Shown in pieces: positions 44,949 to 53,287 of a stretch of DNA of 64,000 nucleotides. Every line of letters starts with the position of its first letter. The first letter of the stretch is position 1. Both the position numbers and the translations under genes were made by a program. The notes beneath the pieces are model-generated. The model did no database searches and was not told the origin of the DNA. It saw nothing but the letters and a program-made list of their open reading frames with translations. This stretch comes from an uncultured Corynebacterium sp. (GTDB lineage Bacteria > Actinomycetota > Actinomycetes > Mycobacteriales > Mycobacteriaceae), in NCBI RefSeq assembly GCF_946221935.1, contig NZ_CAMIGN010000012.1:1-64000 (forward strand). Reading direction: 5' to 3'.

Positions 44949-45716
44949 ATGAAACCACTTAAGAAGATTTACCAAGCACAGATGAAAGCCGTTCCGGGCT
45001 TCGTCAACAAGATGACAAAGAAGCCGAACCGCATGCGGCGAATGATGAACCTCTGGCCACCACTGCTGTTTTCCGGCATTAAGATGACACGCGTCTCGGA
45101 CGACTGGTCCTTCGCACGCATCGTGCTGAACCTGCGCTGGTGGAACGCGAACATGCACGGAGCAGCATTCGGCGGCACGCTATTTTCCATGACCGACGTG
45201 CTGTTCGGCACCCTTATCGCCCGCCGCCTTGGCACCGAATATGAGGCGTGGACGCGCACCGGCACCTTCCAATTCCTCAAGCCAGGCCGCAGCGGGGCAT
45301 ACATGGACGTAGAACTCAGCCCCGAACTGATCAACTGGATTATCGCCACCGTCGAAGAAGATGGTTACTGCAATGTGCCATACACCTCGATCATCTACAA
45401 CACGGATGGCTCCGTCGTTGGTATCGGCCAACAGGATCTCCACGTGCGCCCTCGCGGCGGCGGAAAGCGCGCCGAGCGCCCCAAGCAGGCTCTGCAGCCA
45501 CGGGGCTTGGTGCTGGAATCGCTGGCCAACGCCGTAGTGTGGCACTGCTTCAAGGATCAGCCGGAGATACTGACTGTCCTCATGTCCGAGCAGAGGCGCA
45601 TCCCCGACCCGGAGGAGCAGATGCGCCATGTCGTTAAGGTTGCGCTAGAAAAATCCACCAAGTCCCGGGAGGACTTGGTGGCTCTGGATATTCCCGAAAA
45701 ATACCTGGACGCTTAG
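44949..45716 (+). CDS. DUF4442 hotdog-fold protein
   Basis: The 255-residue protein's first 165 residues match DUF4442: RMMNLWPPLLFSGIKM, NANMHGAAFGGTLFSMTDVLFGTLIA and TFQFLKPGRS. This hotdog fold is related to acyl-CoA thioesterases and acyl-binding proteins. The C-terminal 85 residues are unassigned. The substrate is unknown. The gene is divergent from the nuclease gene. Confidence 0.86.
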   Translation: MKPLKKIYQAQMKAVPGFVNKMTKKPNRMRRMMNLWPPLLFSGIKMTRVSDDWSFARIVLNLRWWNANMHGAAFGGTLFSMTDVLFGTLIARRLGTEYEAWTRTGTFQFLKPGRSGAYMDVELSPELINWIIATVEEDGYCNVPYTSIIYNTDGSVVGIGQQDLHVRPRGGGKRAERPKQALQPRGLVLESLANAVVWHCFKDQPEILTVLMSEQRRIPDPEEQMRHVVKVALEKSTKSREDLVALDIPEKYLDA

Positions 45717-45744
45717 CGCCCGCCCAGGTCAGGCATCTCGCTGG

Positions 45745-46107
45745 TTATCCCAGCACTTTGCCGCAGTTGGGCCATGCGCCGGCACCCTGCTTGGCCAGCA
45801 CCTTCTCGGCAATCTCGATCTGCTGTGCCTTCGTGGCCTGGTTAGCCGTCGGTGCGTACTTCGTTCCGCCGAAGCCAGCCCAGGTCTGTGCGTTGAACTG
45901 CAGTCCACCGTAGTAGCCGTTGCCCGTGTTGATCTTCCAGTTGCCGCCGGACTCGCACTGCGCGACCTGATCCCAGGCGCTGACAGGAGCGGCTTCCGCA
46001 GCCGGAGCAGCGGCTGCAGCTGCGGCAGCCGGGGCGGCAATCAGGCCTGCGGCCATACCGATACGGGCAAAAGCGGTCTTCGCGGACTTCTTCATGTAGT
46101 CGAACAC
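45745..46107 (-). CDS. Resuscitation-promoting-factor-like muralytic protein
   Basis: The 120-residue protein has a signal peptide (about 1-40, alanine-rich), then an Rpf domain WDQVAQCESGGNWKINTGNG (45-64) with the catalytic-type Glu52, YYGGLQFNAQTW, and a closing cysteine in WPNCGKVLG that would pair with Cys51. Rpf domains cleave peptidoglycan and promote growth resumption. AAAGGAG precedes ATG. No GlxR site or c-di-AMP riboswitch was evident in the 250 bp upstream. Confidence 0.94.
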   Translation of the reverse strand: MFDYMKKSAKTAFARIGMAAGLIAAPAAAAAAAAPAAEAAPVSAWDQVAQCESGGNWKINTGNGYYGGLQFNAQTWAGFGGTKYAPTANQATKAQQIEIAEKVLAKQGAGAWPNCGKVLG

Positions 46108-46310
46108 TCCTTTTTAGGGGACTTTCGTTTAGAGGCAATCTGCCACTGAGTTCGCTAACTTACGCACCCTCCCCGGGGGTACGTCAAACGAAAAAGCCCT
46201 AAATCAGCAAAAAATCTCGAATTGATAACGAATACTCAGGTACTCCTCATCAACCTGCGCTATCAACCTGCCTTTGCCCGAAACCTGGCTTTCCGCCCCT
46301 GTTCACGACG

Positions 46311-46335
46311 AAACCCCCGGGACATCCCGGGGTTT
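46311..46335 (-). terminator. Intrinsic terminator-like hairpin
   Basis: AAACCCC and GGGGTTT flank GGGA/TCCC arms with one bulged C and an ACAT loop, 22 bp after the stop of the membrane protein gene on the minus strand. The T-run is short. Confidence 0.6.
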
Positions 46336-46357
46336 GTACTTCACAGCTAAAGGACTT

Positions 46358-46948
46358 TTAGCGACGCGGCCCGTACACCGCTGCCGACTCGATGCGTGTC
46401 GGCACCACATAGGCAATGGCTGCAGTGCAGACAATGCCTGTCAGCGTGACCAACGTCCCCCAATCACCGCTGAGCAAGCCACCGGCCAACACCCACGCAA
46501 TCGCAGCAACGGCGGCTAGCGCGATCACCGCCATGCCAAAGAGATGCTCGTTACCTGTGCCGGAAACTGGAATGTACAGCAGTCCGGCAAGTACGCCGAT
46601 GACGCCCGCAATCACGCCAGTCAGCACGGCGGGCCCCACACCCGACGACGCTTCACCTGGGATAAAGCCCACCAAAAGGTCCACGATGAACACCGCAGCA
46701 AAGGTGACCGCGGCAGCCAGCACGGCAAGAACGATGAGGTTCATCGCAACCTTCTTGCCGTCGTAACGACCGGCTAGTAGCCCCTCGCGAGGATCTTGCT
46801 GTGGTTGGTTGTAGTAGTTCGGGTTGCTGTAGTTCGGGTTACTGTAGTTCTGATTGCTATAGCCCCGGTCATAGTTACCGCCATAGCCACCGTTGCCTTG
46901 CGTGTTGAACATGCGCGTCTGATCGTCGTTTCCTTGCGGGTAGGTCAC
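46358..46948 (-). CDS. Four-helix membrane protein with Tyr/Asn-rich N terminus
   Basis: The protein has 196 residues. The N-terminal 55 residues are Gly/Asn/Tyr-rich with repeats of the type YSNPN. Hydrophobic segments follow at about 70-92, 100-126, 136-155 and 163-182. No family is recognised. The soluble N terminus resembles cytoplasmic tails of other corynebacterial envelope proteins in this window. A GAAAGGAGT ribosome site precedes the ATG. Confidence 0.75.
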   Translation of the reverse strand: MTYPQGNDDQTRMFNTQGNGGYGGNYDRGYSNQNYSNPNYSNPNYYNQPQQDPREGLLAGRYDGKKVAMNLIVLAVLAAAVTFAAVFIVDLLVGFIPGEASSGVGPAVLTGVIAGVIGVLAGLLYIPVSGTGNEHLFGMAVIALAAVAAIAWVLAGGLLSGDWGTLVTLTGIVCTAAIAYVVPTRIESAAVYGPRR

Positions 46949-47079
46949 CCGACACTCCTTTCACCGGCGATTTAGGTGGCCAATGTTACCCGAGTGACTA
47001 TTGGGTAGTCACCTCCTTTATCACCGTGAAGGCTCAAAGGACTATGCACGGCCGGGGAGGCTGGGCGTCACAAAGAAAA

Positions 47080-47111
47080 AGCGACCACACAGTAGATACT
47101 GTGCGGCCGCT
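47080..47111 (-). terminator. Intrinsic terminator of the His-rich gene
   Basis: On the minus strand the arms 47097-47111 and 47080-47094 pair over 15 bp (two G-U pairs), ending in GGTCGC and followed by TTTTTCTTT. It sits 24 bp after the stop of the His-rich gene. Confidence 0.85.
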
Positions 47112-47134
47112 ATCTCGCTACGAGAGCTTGGGGT

Positions 47135-47425
47135 TTAGTGATCGTCCCAGTGGTCGCCGTGCTGAGCGTGGCGGTGGCCGTCGTGGATGTAGTCGACGTG
47201 GTCACCGTGCGGAACGGCAACGTGACCGCAGTTGGGACCGTGCTGGTGGTCGTGCCCCTCGTGGACGTGGTGCTCGGAGGTCTCGCACTCGTCGTAGTGG
47301 CCATCGTGCTCGCGGTGCAGGTGACCATCGTGTACGTAATCAACGTGATCCTCGTGCGGAACGGCAACGTGGCCGCAGTTCGGTCCGTGCTTGTGATCGT
47401 GGTCGGCGTGGGTGGTGCAGCTCAT
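47135..47425 (-). CDS. Histidine-rich metal-binding protein with internal duplication
   Basis: The 96-residue protein contains 27 His and 4 Cys. Two copies of a module of about 25 residues are present (HGPNCGHVAVPHEDHVDYV and HGPNCGHVAVPHGDHVDYI, each followed by HDGHxH). AAAGGAG lies 8 nt before ATG and a strong terminator follows, so it is a genuine monocistronic gene. The composition implies binding of zinc, nickel or copper in the cytoplasm, since no signal peptide exists. A weak Zur-like palindrome lies upstream. Metal storage or chaperoning is inferred. Confidence 0.88.
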   Translation of the reverse strand: MSCTTHADHDHKHGPNCGHVAVPHEDHVDYVHDGHLHREHDGHYDECETSEHHVHEGHDHQHGPNCGHVAVPHGDHVDYIHDGHRHAQHGDHWDDH

Positions 47426-47532
47426 TATGAACTCCTTTTATTTGAGGGCAACCATGGAGCCAATTCCCTAGGGTTAGGCGGGCCAGTAGGTTGCTTCGAC
47501 GCTTTCTATACTGCACTCCACCTGCTGCGTTG

Positions 47533-47546
47533 TCAATACGTTTTCA
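47533..47546. promoter_or_regulatory. Weak Zur-like palindrome
   Basis: TCAATACGTTTTCA reads TGAAAACGTATTGA on the other strand; 10 of 14 bases are self-complementary, and the TGAAAA half matches Zur/FurB sites. It lies about 110 bp before the His-rich gene. The match is imperfect. Confidence 0.3.
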
Positions 47547-47585
47547 TTAAATATTGATTAGAAGCAGTGCGCGCTGGTCACCGGA

Positions 47586-48089
47586 TTACTTCTTCAGGCG
47601 TTTTTCCACACTGGTGATAAGGCTACGAACGTTGGTGAGTGCGCGTTCTTCCTTTTCCTCCACCGTTAGCGTCTCCGTCATCTGCGTGGTTCCGTCCGGA
47701 GTTTTCGCCCCTCGGATATAATCCACACACGCCAAGTCACTACACATGTATGTGCCGATGCTTCCGTAGTTATCCTGTGCAGACTTCGTAGTAGTAATCG
47801 ACATCAGCGAGGCGCCACTCGAGGGGTGCAGCGTGCGGCAAATCTGGCACATACGTGCGCCGCCGCTTGCCGGGGCCTTACGGATCTCCATGGTGAGGCC
47901 CTGCAAACCCTGCGCGGTCTCCGCGACGAGGTATGCCCGCTGGGGCGCCTTGGGGTCAGTCCAGCTGACAAACACCTGGCTCCCCCAGTCCGCTCCCAGA
48001 ACGTGTGCCGGAATGTTGATGCGCGCAGCGGCACCCTTAGAGCAGTTGATAAAGCTCTTCCGAATCGCCTTTTCAGAGTAGGTCTGCAC
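47586..48089 (-). CDS. FBP-domain (EF-G-binding, FusB-like) protein
   Basis: A GTG start at 48089 with GGTGGAG 4 nt upstream gives 167 residues. The C-terminal half contains a four-cysteine treble-clef zinc finger, CQIC near 97 and CSDLAC near 129, with FINCSKGAAARINIP at the N terminus, as in FBP/FusB-type proteins that bind elongation factor G. In staphylococci FusB rescues EF-G from fusidic acid; actinobacterial members are little studied. A longer frame upstream would overlap the divergent reductase gene and is unlikely. Confidence 0.82.
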   Translation of the reverse strand: MQTYSEKAIRKSFINCSKGAAARINIPAHVLGADWGSQVFVSWTDPKAPQRAYLVAETAQGLQGLTMEIRKAPASGGARMCQICRTLHPSSGASLMSITTTKSAQDNYGSIGTYMCSDLACVDYIRGAKTPDGTTQMTETLTVEEKEERALTNVRSLITSVEKRLKK

Positions 48090-48137
48090 GATACTCCACC
48101 TTTCCGTCGCGCAAATTGCACCAAACATGCAGGTACG

Positions 48138-49142
48138 ATGACCAGGTGTAACAATACTCGAAGGGAGCAGATCATAACACGCGATATAACTGAACCACTC
48201 GACGTACTCATCATCGGCGGAGGGTTTGCGGGCACTGCGGCGGGTGTTACCCTCGCCCGAGCTCAGCGAACCGTACGAATCATCGACAACGGAAAACCGC
48301 GTAACCGCTTCAGCGCCCACTCTCACGGCATTATGGGCCGTGACGGGGCTAACCCAATGGAGCTACTAGACCAAGGGCGCAGCGAATTCATGACTTTCGG
48401 CGGTGAAGTAACCCAAGATGAGGTCACCTCTCTCGAGCAAACAGGCAACGCATGGACGGCCACTACGGCTGAGGGACGACAGTTTTCGGCTCGACAAGTA
48501 CTCATGGCGACGGGCATTACCGACGAACTGCCGGACGTCCCGGGACTCAGTGAGCTTTGGGGATCACGAGTTTTCCACTGCCCCTATTGCCACGGATACG
48601 AGGTCCGAGGGCGCAACCTTGCCGTCATCGGCGGAAGGAATCTCGGGTTCACGACGCGCATGGTGCACTTGTTGCGCAAGTGGACCGATCGCGTCACGTT
48701 TTTCACTAACGGCCTTTCCCTTAGCGAAGCTGATCGCGCACTGTTCGAAAAGCGCGGTGTTGTTCTTATGGACGCCCCCGTCTCCCGCGTGCAGCCCGAC
48801 CCAGAATCGAAAACGGGAGTGCTGGTGAGCACCACCGATCCCAACGAAGCTGGCGACTCCGCCTCAGCAACCCGCGCCTTCGAGGCGTGCTTCACCGGCC
48901 CGGATTTCCATCCAAACGATCAACTGCTGCGAGCAGCTGACTGTGAATCCGAAAACGGCTGGGTAGTTAGACACCCCAATGGCAAGACCTCTAAAGCCGG
49001 ACTATGGACAGCCGGCAATGTCACCAGCTCTCCCGACCAAGTTTCTCAGGCGATGGGCACAGGTGTGGCCACCGCAATTGCGATCGATCAGTCCTTATTG
49101 GACGAAGAGCTACAGCAGATTCAAGGGCAGGCTCATGGATAA
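48138..49142 (+). CDS. Thioredoxin-reductase-like flavoprotein
   Basis: The 334-residue protein (from ATG 48138) has the two-Rossmann TrxR fold: VLIIGGGFAGTAAGVTLARA for FAD, the redox pair CPYC in HCPYCHGYEV (about 150-159), and LAVIGGRNLGF for NADPH. The active-site motif is CPYC rather than CATC, as in a TrxR-like group of unknown partner. No ribosome site suits the ATG; AAGGGAG at 48161-48167 lies 6 nt before an in-frame ATA (48174) that would give a more usual N terminus. The downstream PfpI gene overlaps by 8 bp. Confidence 0.85.
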   Translation: MTRCNNTRREQIITRDITEPLDVLIIGGGFAGTAAGVTLARAQRTVRIIDNGKPRNRFSAHSHGIMGRDGANPMELLDQGRSEFMTFGGEVTQDEVTSLEQTGNAWTATTAEGRQFSARQVLMATGITDELPDVPGLSELWGSRVFHCPYCHGYEVRGRNLAVIGGRNLGFTTRMVHLLRKWTDRVTFFTNGLSLSEADRALFEKRGVVLMDAPVSRVQPDPESKTGVLVSTTDPNEAGDSASATRAFEACFTGPDFHPNDQLLRAADCESENGWVVRHPNGKTSKAGLWTAGNVTSSPDQVSQAMGTGVATAIAIDQSLLDEELQQIQGQAHG

Positions 49143-49737
49143 CGAACAACCACAACAGGTAGCGTTTATTGTTTTCGACGGATTTGAGCTGCTGGATGTC
49201 TTCGGCCCTGCCGAGATTTTCTCCAAGGTTCCTGGCCTTCAAGTGAAGTTTGTATCCGCGGATGGAGAACCTGTAGCCAGCTCCCAAGGTGTGAAGATTC
49301 TCCCCGACACAACCTTCGATTCCCTCGTGTGCGACACCGTTATGGTCCCCGGTGGTCAGGGAACGCGAGCGCTCGTCAAGAATGCGGATTTCCTGGCCCG
49401 CATCTACAAAATGGCGAGCTGCACCTCGCTTGTCTGTTCCATATGCACGGGTTCAGCGGTTTTAGCCGCAGCTGGTTTGCTGGAGGGATACGCCGCCACC
49501 AGCAATAAACTTGCGTTTGATTGGGCCACGTCTTTCGGCAAGGACATCGACTGGAAAAACTCTGCCCGGTGGGTACACGACCGAGATCGCTGGACGTCGT
49601 CCGGTGTGGCAGCGGGTATAGATATGGCCGTCGCCTTCGTCTCCCACTTCTTCGGCGCTCCACTTGCGGAGAAGATCGCCCATGACCTAGAGATTCAAGT
49701 TAACAGCGACCCCGAGCACGACCCGTTCACGGTATAA
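49135..49737 (+). CDS. DJ-1/PfpI family protein
   Basis: ATG at 49135, preceded by AAGGGCAGG, gives 200 residues. The family fold is shown by VAFIVFDGFELLDVFGPAEIF (about 8-28), VMVPGGQGTRAL (about 68-79), and the nucleophile elbow SICTGSAVLAAAGLL with Cys near 101. This is the AraC-N-terminal-like/isonitrile-hydratase-type subgroup. It overlaps the TrxR-like gene, so the two are coupled and may act together against reactive carbonyl or oxidative damage; that is inference. Confidence 0.88.
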   Translation: MDNEQPQQVAFIVFDGFELLDVFGPAEIFSKVPGLQVKFVSADGEPVASSQGVKILPDTTFDSLVCDTVMVPGGQGTRALVKNADFLARIYKMASCTSLVCSICTGSAVLAAAGLLEGYAATSNKLAFDWATSFGKDIDWKNSARWVHDRDRWTSSGVAAGIDMAVAFVSHFFGAPLAEKIAHDLEIQVNSDPEHDPFTV

Positions 49738-49803
49738 CGTTCAACCCAACAAACGCCAACAAAGATCGCTTTACTCGGTACCTACTGCAATACAATTTAG
49801 AAA

Positions 49804-50763
49804 CTAATTCCACTTGGGGCACGGCGCAGCCCAAGAATTGAGCGCGACGAGAAGTTCATCAACGGTGTCGGCAACAATAAGCGTGTCGACATCATCTTGA
49901 CGAATAAATCCCTCGTCTGCCATATGCTTGAGCATCGATACCGTAGGCGCCCAGAAACTTGAACCAAAAAGGGCAATGGGCTTGCGATGAAGCCCGAGTT
50001 GCTGAGCTGTCCACGCATCAAAAAATTCGTCTAACGTTCCAGCGCCACCAGGCAAACACACATAGGCATCAACCAGGTCACTCATCCGTTGCTTACGCTG
50101 ATACAGCGTGTCAACAATCTCAAAGTGCGAAAGACCCGGATGTGCAAGTTCGCCATCGACAAGATTCTGGGGCATCACACCGATTACACAGCCACCGTTA
50201 GCCAGACAAGCATCCGCCACAGCACCCATAAGGCCGACTCTGCCGCCGCCATAAATCATCCGTACGCCCTGCTCAGCTAGACCCGCCCCTAGGGCTTCAG
50301 CAAGAATTGCATTGGTATGGTTGCGACCACTGCTCGCCCCTGTAAATACGGCTACAGAACGCACAGGATTAGCAATCAACTCCGGAAACACTTCATCCTT
50401 CAGAAGCGGTGCCAGTTCAACGTTCGACACAGACGGGTTTACCCATGCACACTCAGCAATTTCTGCAGCTGCCACGGGCTCTACCGAATCTGAATAGTAA
50501 AAAAGATCGGCAACAACATCGCTACCGGCTTCGTTAGCCGCAACTGCACGGTATGTTCCCATCGGAACCAAGAGAGCAGCATCAAGCGAAATCCCCAGCT
50601 CTTCATTGACTTCCCGTATCACCGCATCAAGCGAGGACTCCGCAAACTCGAGCTTGCCACCCGGAAATTGAAATAACGCAGTGCCCTTCTTACGCACGCA
50701 TAGAACTTCTCCTCGCGAATTTCTCACTACAACAGCGCTGACATGAATATCAGAAGAAGGCAT
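49804..50763 (-). CDS. NUDIX-LOG fusion protein
   Basis: From ATG at 50763 the protein has 319 residues. Residues 1 to about 130 are a NUDIX domain with box GGKLEFAESSLDAVIREVNEELGI at about 36-58. Residues about 135-319 are a LOG/TIGR00730 domain (VAVFTGASSG, YGGGRVGLMG, and the catalytic PGGAGTLDE at about 238-246). LOG enzymes release the base from nucleoside 5-prime monophosphates; NUDIX enzymes make monophosphates from di- or triphosphates, so the fusion could carry out consecutive steps. TAAACT lies 7 nt before ATG, consistent with a leaderless message. Confidence 0.9.
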   Translation of the reverse strand: MPSSDIHVSAVVVRNSRGEVLCVRKKGTALFQFPGGKLEFAESSLDAVIREVNEELGISLDAALLVPMGTYRAVAANEAGSDVVADLFYYSDSVEPVAAAEIAECAWVNPSVSNVELAPLLKDEVFPELIANPVRSVAVFTGASSGRNHTNAILAEALGAGLAEQGVRMIYGGGRVGLMGAVADACLANGGCVIGVMPQNLVDGELAHPGLSHFEIVDTLYQRKQRMSDLVDAYVCLPGGAGTLDEFFDAWTAQQLGLHRKPIALFGSSFWAPTVSMLKHMADEGFIRQDDVDTLIVADTVDELLVALNSWAAPCPKWN

Positions 50764-50770
50764 GCGTGCA

Positions 50771-50776
50771 AGTTTA
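50771..50776 (-). promoter_or_regulatory. Probable -10 element for leaderless NUDIX-LOG gene
   Basis: On the minus strand TAAACT ends 7 nt before ATG at 50763; no ribosome site intervenes. Confidence 0.45.
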
Positions 50777-50840
50777 GGACAATCTGTTCGAATCAACGCA
50801 CCCGCAGTCCTTGACTCTTATACACCAGAAAACGAAAGAA

Positions 50841-50880
50841 ACCGGAGGTAACATTCCCTTACGGGTTTGCTACCTCCGGT
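50841..50880 (-). terminator. Terminator of tRNA-Leu
   Basis: A perfect 10-bp inverted repeat (ACCGGAGGTA at 50841-50850, TACCTCCGGT at 50871-50880) has a 20-nt loop and is followed on the minus strand by TTTCTTTCGTTTTC. It lies 26 bp after the tRNA 3-prime end. Confidence 0.85.
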
Positions 50881-50906
50881 AGTGCAGTTTGTTCAACTGC
50901 TTGCTG

Positions 50907-50989
50907 TGGGCGAAGGGGGACTTGAACCCCCACGTCCCGAAGGACACTGGCACCTGAAGCCAGCGCGTCTGCCATTCCGCCACTCGCCC
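50907..50989 (-). tRNA. tRNA-Leu (CAG anticodon)
   Basis: The minus-strand product folds as a class II tRNA. The acceptor stem is GGGCGAG with TTCGCCC plus discriminator A. The anticodon arm CTGGC-TTCAGGT-GCCAG gives anticodon CAG, the long variable arm is TGTCCTTCGGGACG, and the T arm is GGGGGTTCAAGTCCCCC. CCA is not encoded. A tRNA-Leu beside the fhaA-pknB cluster is also seen in relatives. Confidence 0.95.
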
Positions 50990-51367
50990 GAGTGACTATG
51001 TAGGACACATGGTCTTTACACTGTCTTGCCTGCTAAAACCGCTAAACCTTTAAGGAAAACGATGCTCGCTGGCAACGAAATGAAACTCTAGCACGATGCA
51101 TGCACGCTTCCAAAAAACACACTTGACCTGCGGGAAAATGCACGCACAACACTATTGCCCTTATAATGGCCAACTAAATGCTCGCATTGTAGCTGTTTTC
51201 ACGCAGATCCACTCCGCTTTGAACTCGCGGCAGCGGAGCAGCGACTGCACTGTACAGCCTGCTATTCCGGCGCCCCACGACCTATAGGTCGATTGGCTTC
51301 CACGCCCTGCGCCACAGGCACGAGACAGTACTGGAAAACACAAGACCACATAGGAGGACTACGGACA
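50990..51367. other. Intergenic region tRNA-Leu/fhaA
   Basis: This 378-bp gap holds the promoters of the tRNA and of the fhaA operon. The only striking element is a 12-bp perfect palindrome, GACCTATAGGTC, at 51279-51290. No gene is supported. Confidence 0.6.
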
Positions 51368-52654
51368 ATGAGCCTATTTGGACGTTTCAAGAAGCTTGAC
51401 AGCTCGCTTCAGCGCGGGTTGGATAACGGCTTCGCGCGCGTCTTCGGCGGAGAGGTTGTCCCGACCGAGATCGACGAGGTTCTCAAGCAATACGCCGAGG
51501 AATCCGTCATGACGGATGCACAGGGGCAGCGCCTAGCCCCAAGCCACTTCCAGGTTCTCGTCAGCACTCGCGACTACGCCAGCCTCACCGAGTCGCGTCC
51601 CCGCCTCGCAGAAGAAATGGGCGACCGCCTAAGCCGCTTCATCCGTAACCAAGGCTGGCGCACCAACGAACCAGTCAAGGTGAATCTCGCACCTCATGAC
51701 GGCCTGCACTCGGGTCAAATGCGCGCAGATGCGCGTTTCGACGTCCCCCGCACCAACGACATCCCAGGAGGAAATGTCGCAATTGGGGAGGCTAATGCGA
51801 CTGAGCAGGGGGGCGTCAATCCCTTCCGCAATCCAGACGGCGGCTATCAGGATTCCTACCCACAGGCTGGACCACATGAGGGGCACCCGGAGTGGCCATA
51901 TTCGCAGTCTGAGGAGCGCTCTTTGGTATCGCAGGATTACGACGCCTACAGCCCCAACGACAACCACTCCAACGACGCAAACGCTTCGGACGCTACGGGC
52001 GCGAACGGTGCAAGCAAGTCCCTGGGAGATCTAGTGTCCCCGGCGGGCGCCGCAGGACTCGGCGGGGCAGCCGCTGTGCACCACGCCGCACCAGATTTCG
52101 CGCGCAACCAACAGGCTGAACAGTACGAAGAAACCAGTGAGCCTGAACCGTCTGGGGAGTCTGAACACTACGAGCAGCACGAGCAGCAAGAACCACAACA
52201 GTCACAGAACCAGGGAGACAGCGCCGTGCACTACGGACAGAACCAACACAACCAGCAGGCAGGCGACAGCTTTGAGCGTCCAGCCAGCTACCCGGGCACT
52301 GAAGTTATCGTGCAAAGCACCCCCGCTCCGGTACGCGGCGGCGTAGGCGCGGACGGCAACGAGCGGGAGCTCAAGGTCACCCTCACTCTGCATGATGGTT
52401 CCGACCGCACCTATGAACTACGCAAGGGCAGCAACATCATCGGACGCGGAAACGGCGTGGATCTTCGCATCCCCGATACGGGCGTCTCCCGTCAGCACGC
52501 AGACATCACATGGGATGGGTACGACGCTGTGCTGACGGATCTGCAGTCCACCAACGGCACCTCCGTCAACGGCACTCCGATTGAAAATTGGCTGCTGGCA
52601 AGCGGTGACGTTATCTCGCTTGGTCACTCCGAGATCGGCGTCGAGTTCCACTAA
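51368..52654 (+). CDS. fhaA: FHA-domain protein FhaA
   Basis: ATG at 51368 (AGGAGG upstream) gives 428 residues. The N-terminal DUF3662 domain (1-125, starting MSLFGRFKKLDSSLQRGLDNGF) is followed by a long disordered Gln/Glu/Ser-rich linker (about 130-340). A C-terminal FHA domain (about 350-428) has the phospho-threonine-binding pattern NIIGRGNGVDLRIPDTGVSRQHADI and NGTSVNG. In mycobacteria FhaA binds phosphorylated MviN and regulates peptidoglycan synthesis. It is first in the kinase/morphogenesis cluster. Confidence 0.95.
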   Translation: MSLFGRFKKLDSSLQRGLDNGFARVFGGEVVPTEIDEVLKQYAEESVMTDAQGQRLAPSHFQVLVSTRDYASLTESRPRLAEEMGDRLSRFIRNQGWRTNEPVKVNLAPHDGLHSGQMRADARFDVPRTNDIPGGNVAIGEANATEQGGVNPFRNPDGGYQDSYPQAGPHEGHPEWPYSQSEERSLVSQDYDAYSPNDNHSNDANASDATGANGASKSLGDLVSPAGAAGLGGAAAVHHAAPDFARNQQAEQYEETSEPEPSGESEHYEQHEQQEPQQSQNQGDSAVHYGQNQHNQQAGDSFERPASYPGTEVIVQSTPAPVRGGVGADGNERELKVTLTLHDGSDRTYELRKGSNIIGRGNGVDLRIPDTGVSRQHADITWDGYDAVLTDLQSTNGTSVNGTPIENWLLASGDVISLGHSEIGVEFH

Positions 52655-52789
52655 AATCCCGCGTTTTTAGAAGCCATTTTCTTTCTCGTCTACTCCTCAG
52701 GGGTCATCTAAACTAGGCTATTCACATACACATGTGCCCTTGTCGGACATGTGAGTCCTGGGTCCCTACCTTGTTGAGGAGTTGAAACC

Positions 52790-53287
52790 GTGCAGACCAC
52801 ACTGCTTTTGCTGGTCAAGATTGGCCTGTTGCTCTTGTTGTGGTTCTTCATCTGGATGACTGTTCGCTCCCTCAAAAAGGATGCAGACCGCACCTCCGGG
52901 TTAGCCCCCGCCGGCGGGGCACCTATCGTCGCGGGTTACAACGCTCCGATGAACGAGCCATCATCATCCGGTCACTCCTTCCGGCGTCACAAGTCGCCCA
53001 CCTCTTTGGAGCTCACTTCCGGCCCACTGGCTGGCACCACGCTCAACCTAAAGGGCTACCAGGACGTTTCGATCGGCCGTTCCCAGTCGTGCACATTGGT
53101 TTTGGAGGATGACTTCGCCTCTGGTTCCCATGCCCGGCTGCTCCGCCGGGGCTCGGATTGGTACGTCGAAGACCTCGATTCCCGCAACGGAACCTGGATT
53201 GGCAATGAACGCCTAGACCAGCCCGTTAAACTCTCCGCCGGTATGGAAATCCGCATCGGCCAGACCCACGTGAGGATGGATGCATGA
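52790..53287 (+). CDS. fhaB: FHA-domain protein FhaB (FipA-like)
   Basis: The 165-residue protein has a GTG start with GAGGAG upstream. One N-terminal membrane helix (about 3-22) leads to an FHA domain (about 65-160) with VSIGRSQSCTLVLEDDFASGSHARL and DSRNGTWIGNERL. FipA/FhaB links PknA signalling to FtsZ and division in mycobacteria. The stop overlaps the pstP start by 4 bp. Confidence 0.94.
   Translation: MQTTLLLLVKIGLLLLLWFFIWMTVRSLKKDADRTSGLAPAGGAPIVAGYNAPMNEPSSSGHSFRRHKSPTSLELTSGPLAGTTLNLKGYQDVSIGRSQSCTLVLEDDFASGSHARLLRRGSDWYVEDLDSRNGTWIGNERLDQPVKLSAGMEIRIGQTHVRMDA

Noticed and set aside
46108..46357. c-di-AMP (ydaO) riboswitch before the Rpf-like gene
   Set aside because: Such riboswitches are common before muralytic genes in actinobacteria, but none of the conserved core could be recognised here.
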